From Toxorhynchites rutilus septentrionalis (lineage: Eukaryota > Arthropoda > Insecta > Diptera > Culicidae): DNA of 64,000 nt. Both the position numbers and the translations under genes were made by a program. Below the pieces are notes generated by a model. The model had not been told where the DNA came from, ran no database searches, and saw only the letters and a list, made by a program, of their open reading frames with translations. Shown piece after piece: positions 10,799 through 21,146 of this stretch (the first letter of the stretch is position 1; each line of letters begins with the position of its first letter). Location of the stretch: contig NC_073746.1 of the NCBI RefSeq assembly GCF_029784135.1, forward strand, positions 77,514,704-77,578,703, read 5' to 3'.

Positions 10799-11568
10799 GT
10801 AGCAGCCGTAGCATGCCAAGAGCTGGGGATAAGTCATCAAACCGTTATTAACCATTTGAAGAAGCTTGGATTCACAAAGAAGCTCGATGTATGGGTGCCA
10901 CACACGTTGACGCAAAAAACATCTTTGACCGTATCGACGCATGTGAATCGCTGCTGAATCGAAACAAAATCGATTCGTTTCTGAAGCGGATGGTGACTGG
11001 CGATGAAAAGTAGGTCACTTACGACAACGTGAAGCGCAAACGGTCGTGGTCGAAGCCCGCAGAAACGGCTCAGACGGTGGCCAAGCCCTCATTAACGGCC
11101 AGGAAGGTTCTGCTGTGTGTTTGGTGGGATTGTCAAGGAATAATCTATTATGAGCTGCTTCCCTATGGCCAAACGCTCAATTCGGACCTGTACTGCCAAC
11201 AACTGGACCGCTTGAAGGTAGCACTCATGAAGAAGAGGCCATCTTTGATAAACAGAGGCCGCATTGTCTTCCATCAGGACAACGCCAGGCCACACACTTC
11301 TTTGGTGACGCGCCAGAAGCTCCGGGAGCTCGGATGGGAGGTTCTTTTGCATCCGCCGTATAGTCCGGACCTTGCACCAAGTGACTACCACCTGTTTTTG
11401 TCCATGGCGAACGAGCTAGGTAGTCAGAAGTGAGCCACAAAAGAGGCCTGTGGAAATTGGCTATCCGAGTTTTTTGCCAATAAGGAAGCGAGCTTCTATA
11501 ACAGGGGTATTATGAAGTTATCTCGTTGGGAACAAGTCATCGAACAAAACGGCGCATATTTGACTTAA
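10799..11568 (+). pseudogene. Mariner transposase, catalytic part, broken
   Basis: The frame resumes with QELGISHQTVINHLKKLGF and WVPHTLTQK, the linker region of mariner transposases. A frameshift lies in the A run near 10913-10919. After it come the first catalytic Asp in TGDEK, an in-frame TAG at 11011-11013 where Trp is expected, then the second Asp in FHQDNARPH and the third in YSPDLAPSDYH, with 34 residues between, the mariner DD34D signature. A second stop, TGA at 11431, falls after LGSQK. The tail with NRGIMKL and VIEQNGAYLT ends at 11568. Catalytic residues survive, but the stops and frameshift rule out a functional product. Confidence 0.93.
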
Positions 11569-11649
11569 AACAGATGATTGTAACTAATTTTCTGAACAAA
11601 TGAAAATTCAAAAAAAATACCGCAGGACTTTTTTGACAGCCTAATAAAT

Positions 11650-11765
11650 TTAAAAAATAAATCATTTTTGGAAAAAGGTGGAAAACATTTATTTTTCGAA
11701 CCACCCTAAAATGGAAATGGTCACGCTAACGAAAAAAAAATAATGCGGGTCTAATATGGTGCACC
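11650..11765 (-). repeat. Family C repeat fragment
   Basis: The segment containing TTTTTCGAACCACCCTAAAA, then ATGGAAATGGTCAC and GGGTCTAATAT, matches the right-arm end of family C (compare 3556-3625 and 55030-55110). It is truncated before the terminal motif by the following SINE. Confidence 0.7.
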
Positions 11766-12345
11766 CTTAGCCGATTAGTTAGTGTCACACATTATCATGC
11801 CGAATGTTGGCGACACCTTTCGGAAAGTTCTCTCAGCAAACTCCTTTTTTGATTTTGAGTCAGCTTGAAGCTGTAAAATTCATTTTATTAATTTAATTGT
11901 ATAATTCATATTCTCAACTTACAATTTAGTCTCCTTACTAGTGGCCAACAATATATATTTATGAGGAATTTAATTTATAAGCGATTTATAACTCAGCTTT
12001 CAATCGATATAGTTTTCAAAATGGTTCTTCCAATTAATAAATATCAATCTACTACAATGAGGGGTAACATTTTTGGCTCACATTGGGTGAGAGGTCTTCG
12101 GTCGTCGTTTTGCCGCAACACCGAGTGTTCGGGTTCGATTCCCGTTCTGGACGGGGAATTATCCGTCAAAATAAATTTCTTCCGACTTGCACTGAGGTCA
12201 CGCGTACTCTAGAGCTTGCTACTCAGAACACATTCATGGCGTGTTATTCGGCTTAAGAAATCTCAACTAAGTATTAATAAATGACGAAAGAGGCGCGTTG
12301 AAACGGCAAAAATTCCATTGGGAACGTTAATGCCATTCAAGAGAA
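11766..12345 (+). mobile_element. tRNA-derived SINE interrupted by about 300 bp
   Basis: The SINE head with a degenerate box A (TTAGTTAGTGTCACAC) ends near 11810. The rest resumes near 12114 with box B (GGTTCGATTCCC) and runs to the GAA-rich 3' end near 12345, matching the copy at 4169-4428. Between them lies anonymous DNA (about 11815-12110). CCGAATGTT before it and CCGAGTGTT after it look like an imperfect 9-bp duplication, but I see no matching terminal repeats, so the insert class is unknown. Confidence 0.75.
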
Positions 12346-13204
12346 GAGGGTCTTATATTTTGCAATAAAGGACAAAACTACAACTTTTCATGGAAATCTG
12401 AGAACCATATGGAGAAAGTATGCACTGTTAAAAAAAAAATATTTCGAAAATTAAAACTCAATTTTCTTAAAAAAGCTGATTTTTGTATATGTTGTAGCGG
12501 AAAACTAATGAAGTTTATTGCTCAATGCGCCAAGATGATAAAATAATGGACAAAAAAGTTATAATTTTTTTTTAAATTAGATTTCTGAAAACTGTTGAAA
12601 TGATTCTTATACATGTTTTTGACCCGATTACGCATGTTTTTCAATAAAAAAGTTGTGAAGAAATTTTTTACCAAATTTTACCCATAACTCCACCATATTC
12701 CGCGCAGTTAAAAAAAGTTTAAACTATTCTGTTGCAAAATATATGCACCATATCACAAAACAGTTAATGCGGTTTCGAAACTATATCATTAGTAGTAATA
12801 TTGAAAACAAAAACCGTAAACACTTTATAAGCTATTGAAAAAAAATGTTTTTTTTTGAAAACATGTGATGTGTGCCTATTCTGCGAAATTAAATTGTATT
12901 ATTCCTAACTCTACACAGGTGTGTTCCTAATTTTGCGCACTCATGAAATGCAAATTTGGCTATTTAAAAGGTTATTTTTGTTATTTATTGAAAAACATTG
13001 TTAAATAACATTACCAATATTTGCATTACTTTTTTGTTTTATGACCCACAAATAGATAGTCGTCCTGAGATATTCCTATTTGGCGGGGAAGTTTTGATAG
13101 AAAAGTGGAGAAGACAAACGTTATTTATTACAATAACTAAATTACTGTCATAGGTAGTTATAATGATTTTATATCTTGTCATGCTCTTTTTCTGAGATTG
13201 GACC
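12346..13204. other. AT-rich; short family C fragment, no gene
   Basis: About 12346-12412 matches the family C arm (TTTGCAATAAAGGACAAAACT and following bases). The remainder is AT-rich with long A and T runs and no frame or motif that supports a gene. Confidence 0.5.
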
Positions 13205-13800
13205 TTGGGCTTTTCATTCGTCAGTTTTCATTTCTCCAGGTCGATCTTCTTTTTCGATCGATGTTGTTCCTTAGTTCCTTAAATCTGTTGAAAGTTTCCC
13301 GTAATGATGTTATTATTAACCTTTTTTGGATGTGTTGGCGCTTCTCATCTTTGGCTACAGAAACATAGTCTCTTTCTCCAGGCAATGATCGACTGATATC
13401 GTCGTCATTATAAAATTCCGAAACATGATTTTTAACATCTTCACTTAAACTTGGTCCATATTTGCTATGTGGTGTTGACAATACACCTTTTTCATTTGCC
13501 AGTTTTTTGACTTGAATTGCCATACATTTATTAACGCCAAATTCTTTTTCCATTTTTTGTACGGACCAAGATTTAGGCAAAACTGTTAAAATTCTAACTT
13601 TTCTGATCTTGTTGTCTATGTGTGGTAAAATTTCTCTTTGAGCTGATTGATAATCTCATCAAACTCTTTTGCCTTTTGTTTAAAGTTCGACTCTTCGTCT
13701 TCTTCATGTTAAAAGGAAAATAGATTTCTTTTAATACCTTTAGAAATTTCTTTGAATTTTTGTTCGGGGTAACTAGCCTGTCCAAGTCTTTTCGTCATTA
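13205..13800 (-). pseudogene. Remnant of a conserved protein of unplaced transposon-like family
   Basis: Two adjacent minus-strand frames read as one broken protein. The upstream part carries FDEIINQLKEKF and, after a stop and a frameshift near 13590, continues as LPKSWSVQKMEKEFGV, KKLANEKGVLSTP, FYNDDDISRSLPGERD and QKRLIITSLRETF. I recognise this motif order from multi-copy proteins in invertebrate and fish genomes that look transposon-borne, but I cannot name the family, and the catalytic part is absent here. The stop and frameshift mean it is not functional as it stands. It could also be a degraded host gene. A database search of the 119-residue frame would settle the family. Confidence 0.55.
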
Positions 13801-14164
13801 TTGGTGAAACGTTAATACCGGCGATTCCCTTGTTGTATAGCTCAATGTTGTACGCTAGGGAATACTCTGGTATATTGCTGTTTTGGGAATCTTGCGAATA
13901 TGCTGAAACGACTGAAACTATTGATGGTACTTCTTCTACTGGTCTGCTCCTCAGTAGGTACTTTAAAGGTACCTGACTTTATATACCTGTACAGAGGTAG
14001 CTTAAAGATACCTGACTTCAGGTATAATCTAGGCATAACGTAAGCAAGTTAATTATATTTGTACCCTTAACGTCCGGTTGAATCAACAGGGTTTATTTGT
14101 TGTTGGGATTTCAATTCTACTGTTCGTGTTTTGATTGTGTAACACGAATAATATGTTAAAAGTT
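13801..14164. other. No gene; short tandem duplication near 13957-14025
   Basis: A segment containing TACCTGACTT occurs twice with related flanks (GGTACTTTAAAGG and GGTAGCTTAAAG), indicating a short local duplication. No gene is supported. Confidence 0.45.
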
Positions 14165-15030
14165 TGTATTAAGATAAAAAAAGATTTTTTAATATCGCTA
14201 CGTTTTGTGTAAACCCACATGTCTTCAAATGTTTTTCAACGTACAGATATTTATATATTTACATATATTTACATATACAACATATATTTTTACCATAATG
14301 ATGTATTTGGAAAAGTTGTTGTTAATTATAAGCAAATTCATAAAATTTTATAAACATGACGGTATAACATGGGAAACATATTAAAAGGGAATATTTACTA
14401 TAAAAAAGACAATAAAATAAAAATATTTTTTAAAATATCTCGAGAATGGCTACATTTAGAAGGAGATTTATAATGAGCTTTTTTGTTTTAAATCACATCA
14501 GAAATCATAATTTGTGGCTAAAAATGATTGTTAACATACAAAAATTCGAAGTTTCGGAAATTCATAAAAATTCGATGTTTCACAAAGTTCGTCAAAAATA
14601 GTTTTACCATCTTGGAGCCAATTTTTTGAATTTTCTACATGACTTCTATTTTATATGAAAAAAATAAAAAAAAAAAAAAAAAATATGTATTTTGGATATT
14701 GCAATTAAAGTTTTTTTTTGTAAATAAAAAAAGAGTACTAATTTTTTTTCTCAGTGTATATTTTTTTTTCATGTTTAGACATCAACACGCTATAACTCTT
14801 TCTAAGACACTATTTCGATACGACTCATAGTTTTTTAGATATAAATTATCGAAGATTTCTCCTACTAAAATCGATACGCTCTTTTCAAAAGTAACGCTTG
14901 AGTCAAAAAATTCCCAATTGCTGTGGAAAACTCATATTTCCTCCAACTCAAACGGAATACAAACTTTCATTCGAATCAAAAATACATGTTTACAATACAA
15001 ATCTGCATTTTTTGGACGATTTCATTTGGA
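14165..15030 (+). repeat. Repeat E, about 0.9 kb, non-coding
   Basis: The whole stretch is repeated in inverted orientation at 43280-44260. Shared marks include the blocks around CACAAAGTTCGTCAAAAATA, CTCAGTGTATA, CTATTTCGATACGACTCATAG and CCCAATTGCTGTGGAAAACTC. No protein is encoded and I found no terminal inverted repeat. The bases 14810-14820 are the unoccupied target corresponding to the SINE insertion site in the other copy. Confidence 0.8.
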
Positions 15031-15049
15031 ATTGCACACTAAGTTCAGT

Positions 15050-16330
15050 TCACCGAAAGCATGAGAAATTCTGAGTATATCCCCTTCAAATAGAATTAAC
15101 AGTGCCACTTTGGAGGTTCATCAACTTCGAAGCTACCGCAGCTGGAACCGATTCCGAGGCGGGAATTTCCATGGTGCCATTAATTTAATTAGGTGATAAA
15201 AGCAAACCGAAATGCCGTCATGTAAACTAACACTTATCGAATATCGGAGCCCTCTCCGCTTGATTCTTACACGCTCGTTGCACCTTCTAGAAAGGTAATT
15301 GCGCCCCTCTCCCTCCGGTAGCCGACCTCCGCCGGCGTTGCTGATAACGTTGCGACAAACAATAAATCCGAGTGGTGGCCGCTGGCGTGGTTCGAATGTG
15401 GTTAATTATGCCCATGCTTAAACATCCGGACCATCTGACTAAACTGCGGTGGAGCTCTTACCCCTCGAGGATGGCCAATTAGAACAGCACTATCCAATTA
15501 ACAAAGGATAATTCCACAATCCACCGCAAATCTGGCCGCGTCATTTAATTAGCGTAATTATGCGTCAATTCTACCCGTTTATACATATATCATTCATTCG
15601 GAGCGTTTCATTTATTCATGATGTAAAGGTTGCCTTTCAATGAGCTGCTACCCAAGGTGTCATAAAGTGTTTAATGAGCCCCGGACCGACCGGATCGGTT
15701 TGTCGGGGTGGTACACAAACTTCGGTCGTACGGAGCGCTCCGTTGCCTTTCGGTTCGTTTCCACGGTGATATGTACCTAGTTATTTCTCTAAATCCTAGC
15801 TAGCTCTAGCCTCAGAACTATGTAAATGCGAGCGGTTCTGTGTGTGGCAAACAACCGAACCAATCGGATGGAAAATGGAGGGCTCGGCTCGATCTGCGAC
15901 CGTCTAAATTCCCCAATCCGTGTGGCACCAATTCGCACACACGTCTCATTAGCGGAGAAAAACTGTTTATAATGATGGGCTTTTCGGCGTGGCGTGTTAA
16001 TGGTTCTAGCATGATGAGTAGGTAATTGCTGTGGGATAGAATTTGTCTCCGCTATTGACATGCTCATATCGCGTAAGCTTTAAGCCGTGCTTTGTCAGCG
16101 AGTAGATTTCATGTGCTTAGTTGGTATCTATGTACGTAAGTCGGTAAGCAGCTGAACTCATATTATTGCGATCGTACGGTGTGATTACAATTTATTCCGT
16201 TTCATTTACATAGAAATGACAGCTTAATAGGCTGCTAATTATTTGATTAGATACAATTACCGAGCTCGTTACGGCCAGATGCAGTTGCTCTGTACGAAAC
16301 GTACTCTAAATTGATGGGAATATTGGTTGG
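15050..16330. promoter_or_regulatory. Unique block with clustered homeobox-type TAATTA sites
   Basis: Base composition is more even than the surrounding repeats and no repeat family enters it. It contains repeated homeodomain-core sites: TTTAATTAGG near 15184, TTAATTATG near 15402, CCAATTAG near 15475, CCAATTAAC near 15494, and a dense TTTAATTAGCGTAATTATGC cluster near 15545. Such clusters are typical of developmental enhancers, but TAATTA is also common by chance in AT-rich DNA. Open frames on both strands (15789-16067) look like noise. Regulatory function is an inference. Confidence 0.3.
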
Positions 16331-16559
16331 ATTGAATATTGAATATTGAAATGCAACGATTTTTTGCTACATACTAGCCAATGATTTTTACGCTTTGGTT
16401 TAAATTTTATTAATAAAAAGAAGAAAAAAAATCAGATATATTAAGGGAGTTTGGTTGGGATATTTTGATGTATCCAATGTATAATCCGTACCTTGCACCG
16501 TCTGTAAAAGTAGCTGCAGCTGCTGTAAAAGTTTACAAAAAACTGTGGCCAGCTACTAG

Positions 16560-18356
16560 CCTGTAACTAATTTCTAGAGAGCAAGCTTATATCTAATCCT
16601 CACTAATTTGCTACTTAAATATATCTTCAAATTATTTGGAAGTGCATTGAATTGAGAAACACCAGAGTTGAAAAAATGTTTAAGTGCTATTTCTGTTCCT
16701 CGAAACGTAGAAATTGTTTCTGGTATTATGATAATGTATGTTTTGACGTTCAATCAGTTGAATATTAGATTTTACCAAGCCATTTTTGATTTCAAATACC
16801 AGTAGCAAAACGTTATATTTGTGAACGTTGGGAACAATACCGGCAGTTTACGTATGATTTTTACGGCTCTATTCTGAAGAGTTTTTAGTACATTTAGGTG
16901 TGTTGCTGCAGCAGATCCCCAAACTGTACTCATGTAACAAAGATGAGGTATTATGAATGCGTTATAAAATTGCCAACAGGTGTGCATGTTTAAACAATTT
17001 CTAGAATTCTTGAGAGCAAAAATAATAGGTGTTATCTTTTTTTTCACCGATGCTGTATGACTTTTCCATTTTAAGTTTTTATTCAGTATGAGACCTAAGT
17101 AAATAATTTCAATTACTTGCATTAGCTGTTCGTTATTTATGAATAATTGTAGTAAATCGATATAGTGTTCAAGTGAAAAGATAATGAAAAAACATGTTTC
17201 ATTATTAATCTGCATTCTATTGGCAGAGAACCAGTGTGGTAGTAAATTGAGAGCATGTTGCATCAGTTTCTCTAAAGTTCCTAAGTCTTTGGCTCTATAT
17301 TTACAAACCGCATCATCAGCATAACATTGTAGTACACCTTTTAGAGGCAGATTAAACAAGTCATTTATGACAATATTAAAAAGCATAAGTCCAAGAATTG
17401 ACCCTTGAGGTACGCCAGTTTTAATCACTAAAGGATCGCTCAACGCCATGTTAGCTTAACAGTACTACTTACGATTCGATAGGTATGCTCTCAGTATATC
17501 AACCGCTTGAAGCCTTAGTAACATAACTTGTCTATCATTATGTCATGTGAGATACAATCAAAAGCCTTAATCAAATCTATAAAAATACAGCCAACATATT
17601 CTCCATTATCTAAACCCCTCTCTATAAAATTCATTAGTTCTAGTGAGGCACTTTCAGTGCTTTTTTTAGGTAAAAATCCAAACTGTTTACAACTAATGAG
17701 ATTCTCCTCCAATAGGTAATTTTTGATTTACCCATTTATCACTGATTTAGGAATTTTGGATAAAGCATGAATAATGGAAATAGGCCTATAATTAGTTTTA
17801 GAAAATTTATCACCTAACTTGTGTAGACACACTACTTTTGCTGTTTTGAGACAATCATCAATCTGAGATGATTGTATCATGTTGTTCATTATCTCTGTTA
17901 CTTTTGGTACGATAATAGCTTTGCATTTTTAATGAACCTTATTGATATTTTATCGACACCAACCGCACCTCCAGAATTTAATGAATCAACTACTCTCGTA
18001 ACTGTTTGCTCATTAACTTCCGAAAAATTTAAGAAAGTTTGGGTTCTTGGTCGAAGATAGGCCTCATAATCGGCGTTCCGAATATTCGACACTTGGTGGC
18101 TCAAACCAACATTTATGAAGTATTCATTCAAACAATTCAAAATTTATCTGTTCGAGATCAAATGACAATTATTCTCATCTATCGACAGCACTTGCTTTCG
18201 AATTGCTCCTGTAGAATTTTGGAAAATGATTTCCCTTAATGTGGTCCATGTTTTCTTATAATTGTTTATGTTTTGTTTGATTAATCTTGTGCAGTGCCTT
18301 TCTTTGGCTAACTTTATAGCGTTTTTTAATTGATTTATTTTCCTGACATATAGCAT
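16560..18356 (-). pseudogene. LINE reverse transcriptase, linker and C-terminal region
   Basis: The linker runs from about 18356 (LKNAIKLAKERHCTRLI) to SLNSGGAVGVDKISIRFIK at 17960, matching the conserved GxDGI region before the RT fingers. Then come EEQ-like ISCKQFGFLPKKST and FIDLIKAFDCISHD (17515-17712), GVPQGSILG and the catalytic CYADDAVCKY (about 17300-17410). The thumb carries WGSAAATHL and LQNRAVKIIRKLP. The far C-terminus (FNSGVSQFNALPNNLK) lies near 16620-16690. Several stops and frame changes separate these parts. The YADD active site is retained, but the gene cannot be translated as a whole. Confidence 0.9.
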
Positions 18357-18560
18357 GAATAATTATTTTTTCTTGTAGAATTTTGTGTTGTATTTCGATA
18401 TACTTTAAATAATTAATTTTTTATGTTTATTTCATTCAGCAATAAATTATTTTCGGTTTACGAATGTTTGTTTTCTTTTTCCTGTATGTAGTCTCGCATC
18501 TATTGATATTAATGGCATCATTAAGTTTCTCAGTGATATCATGGAAACTCTGGCAAGTGT

Positions 18561-18990
18561 CTAGAACGTTTCTTGCCAGTTATTTAAATTATTGTAACTA
18601 ATGAAGACCTTTTTGATTAAAGTATCATGTTTGATGAGATTCAATTTTACTGATAAAACAATTGTCTTGTGATCAGATATAAATCTTTCAGTATCTCTAA
18701 CTATTAAATGCAAATTGTATTGAGAAACGGTGGTAATGAAATGATCGATAACAGTGGAAATTGTATTTGAGACTCTAGTAGCATAGAAAGGGTCTCTTTT
18801 GTTCAAAATAAGGTATCCAAGAGACTGAGTTTTAAATTTATAATCTTGCACAACATCAGATGTTTCGTCCAACAAATTTATGTTAAAATTACCGCAAATA
18901 AATCATCTCTTATAACGGTCTAGAATTGGCTCAAACTAATCTAAAAAAGGGTCGATTATTCTATCGGGGTTGTATACTCAGAACTTTTAT
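18561..18990 (-). pseudogene. LINE endonuclease, C-terminal part
   Basis: The reading includes GNFNINLLDETSDVV near 18865-18895, corresponding to the GDFN-type catalytic motif with the Asp changed to Asn, then TRVSNTISTVIDHFIT and the terminal SDHKTIVLSVK, the Ser-Asp-His signature of APE-type endonucleases. A frame with stops links it upstream to the family A junction at 19002. The Asp loss and stops mark it as non-functional. Confidence 0.85.
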
Positions 18991-19001
18991 TTTATAATCA
19001 A

Positions 19002-20590
19002 CTAGCTGACCCGGCAAACTTCGTTCCGCCCAAAATTTGTTTTTTGTTACCAATACCTTCAAACATGCACGTTTTCTTACTATGAGTAAGTTAATGGGTC
19101 CAATCGACCCCGTTGAATTTACCTTTTACTATAAAATTCCTAGTATTTCTAACAAAACTCATCATTATAATATCAGATTACTTTCAGACATAATTCTCGT
19201 TCAAGATTTTTCAACCACTTGCAAATAACATGTTTCTCCGTTACATGGAATAAATGTTTTAAACAGAAAATATGATATAATAAAGACAGCCCTAAATCGG
19301 ACAATTCCTTCATCGAGTTCTGCTCTTATCAACACATCCGGCTATCCTTTTTTTTGGTATTGATAGAAGAAGATATAGGAGTGCGTTTCATCACATTAAA
19401 TTCCATTTCCAGTTTCGAACAAAGATCAATTTCGCTAGCGCAAACATCAAATGGACTAACAGTTCTTGTCACTATTTAATTGTAAAACAAATGGGAATTA
19501 AATTTTCTGAATTTTCCCTTTTTCCTTCAAAGTTTTCCGAAAATTTTCAATTGTCATGTTTGGTTGGAATATTTTTCGTTGAAATATGTGTAATATTTTT
19601 GTGGGACCCCCTCTTCATTCCAGAGGAGGGAGGGATGTCATACCATTATGGAAACATTTCTCATACCCAAAAACCTCGAGTAATGCAGAAGTTTGTGTTT
19701 CGTTTGTCTGGCAGTCTCCCTTAGAGAAGGGGAGGAGTGTATTCATCATAGAAACGTTTCGTGCCCCGTAAAACCTTCACATGTTTTGGCTCCATATGTT
19801 TGATTGGTTTTCGAGTTATACAGAAATTTGTGTTTCATTTGTATGACAGCCCACCCTAAGAGAGCGGAAGGAGTGTCCAACCACCATAGAAATACTTATT
19901 ACATCCTAAAACCTCCACATGCCAAATTTGGTTTCGTTTACTTGATTAATTCTCGAGTAATTTAGAAATTCGTGTTTCATTTATATGGCAGCCTCCACCA
20001 TAGAGAGGGGGGGAGTCTAACCATCATAGAAATATTTATTGTACCCTAAAACCTAAATATGCCAAATTTGGTTCCATTTGCTTGATTAATTCTCGAGTGA
20101 TGCAGAAACTTGTGTTTCATTTGTATGGCAGCCCCCCCTTAAAGAGGAGGGTGGAGAGTCTAACCACCATAGAAACATTTATTGCACCCTAAAACCTCCA
20201 TATGCCTATTTTGGTTTCATTTTCTTGAATAATTCTCGAGTAATGCAGTAATTTGTGTTTCATTTGTATGGCAGCCCCCCCTTAAAGAGGGGTGTGGAGA
20301 GTCTAACCACCATAGAAACATTTATTGCACCCTATTACCTGAATATGCCTAATTTGGTTCCATTTGCTTGAAGAATTCTCGAGTAATGCAGAAATTTGTG
20401 TTTAATTTGTATGGCAGGCCCCCCCCCATTAGAGAGGGGGGAGGGGTCTCAAACTATCACGAAAACCTTCCCCGGCCCCAAAAACCCCTACATACCAATT
20501 TTCATGTTGATCGGTTCAGTAGCTTCCGAGTCCATAAGAATCAGACAGACAGAGGGACAGACAAACAGAAAACCATTTTTATATATATAG
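19002..20590 (+). mobile_element. Family A element, long form with tandem monomers
   Basis: The element begins CTAGCTGACCCGGCAAACTT and ends with CAGACAGACAGAGGGACAGA, then ACCATTTTTATATATATAG. ATCAA flanks it on both sides (18997-19001, 20591-20595), a possible 5-bp duplication. No transposase, reverse transcriptase or tRNA-like box is present. Shorter copies at 22994-23389, 25204-25365, 25559-26240, 30050-30392 and elsewhere share the first 150-400 bases or the tail. It is inserted in the endonuclease region of a LINE. The class is unknown to me; it is non-autonomous as seen. Confidence 0.8.
19650..20470 (+). repeat. Six tandem monomers of about 140 bp inside family A
   Basis: A unit starting near CTCGAGTAATGCAGAAATTT, then CATTTGTATGGCAGCC, a G/C-rich tract, TAGAAACATTTATTGCACCC and AAACCTCCATATGCC recurs at about 19676, 19814, 19953, 20093, 20236 and 20379. 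Units differ by scattered substitutions and in the G/C-rich tract length. The array is non-coding. Confidence 0.85.
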
Positions 20591-20595
20591 ATCAA

Positions 20596-20905
20596 TTCAA
20601 CAATTAGAAAGTTACTATCATTGGAACCCATTTCCAGTACCAAATGACTGTGTAAATTTGATAGTACAAATATGGATACACCACCTCCTCTACCTTCTCT
20701 ATAGCTGTGATATGCATCGTAACCCACAAGGTTGAAAATTTCATTCTTTTGGAGCCACGTTTCGGCAAATACCACGTGAATATCAGTTTCGAATTCTAAT
20801 AATAGTTGGCCCAACTCTTCAGATTTATTTCCACAGCTTCTAGTATTTCAATACAGAATATTGAGGTTTTCATTTATAGCATCAGTTGGCTCGAATGAGT
20901 AATTA
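20596..20905 (-). pseudogene. LINE endonuclease, N-terminal part
   Basis: On the minus strand the reading starts with NENLNILY, NTRSCGNKSEEL and continues HVVFAETWLQKNEIF, VGYDAYHSYREGRGGGVSIFV. These are the Asn and Glu motifs of APE-type endonucleases (N in the QN/NTRS motif, E in ETWL) and the glycine-rich GGGV turn. It stops at VELI where family A interrupts it and is continued below 19002. One stop lies between ILY and NTRS. Confidence 0.87.
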
Positions 20906-21069
20906 ATATTTAGTTCATCAGTCAACCGTGGTTCTTATTCCATTGTAGATAATATTCGAAAATTATGAATTAAAGATTCTCAAAACAGTAGCCTTGAATT
21001 TAATGTACTGTCGATAATACATGACCATCGGTCACTCGAATTGCTTTAGAGTTTTCGGACCCATGAACA

Positions 21070-21146
21070 GCGCTTAGCAAGAAAACGTGGATGTGATAAC
21101 GAAAAATAAATTTTGGGAGGGACGAAGTTTGCCGGGTCAGCTAGTA
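21070..21146 (-). repeat. Family A 5' terminus fragment
   Basis: The bases GGGACGAAGTTTGCCGGGTC followed by AGCTAG are the reverse complement of the family A start. Only the first 70 or so bases of the element are recognisable. Confidence 0.75.

Larger units (their letters stand above)
9061..11644 (+). mobile_element. Mariner (DD34D) transposon, split by a nested transposon
   Basis: The 30-bp terminal inverted repeats at 9061-9090 and 11615-11644 match at all but one position, and TA dinucleotides flank both ends (9059-9060, 11645-11646). Removing the nested element leaves about 1.28 kb, the normal size of mariner. The single transposase gene is recognisable along its whole length but broken by the insertion, a frameshift and two stops, so this copy cannot make its own enzyme. 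It may once have been mobilised in trans. The TIR and protein motifs place it in the mariner family; I do not assign a subfamily. Confidence 0.95.
16440..21060 (-). mobile_element. Decayed EN-RT non-LTR retrotransposon (LINE), split by family A
   Basis: Reading the minus strand from about 21060 down, the order is an endonuclease N-terminal part, a family A insertion (19002-20590), endonuclease C-terminal part, linker, reverse transcriptase and the C-terminal region. The order matches APE-endonuclease LINEs of the Jockey/CR1/L2 type. Stops and frameshifts occur throughout, so the copy is dead. The 3' end is not sharply defined. Without the insertion the element would be about 3 kb, lacking most of ORF1. 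Confidence 0.88.

Noticed and set aside
15789..16067. Open frames on both strands in the unique block
   Set aside because: Three frames are open together and none shows a conserved motif.
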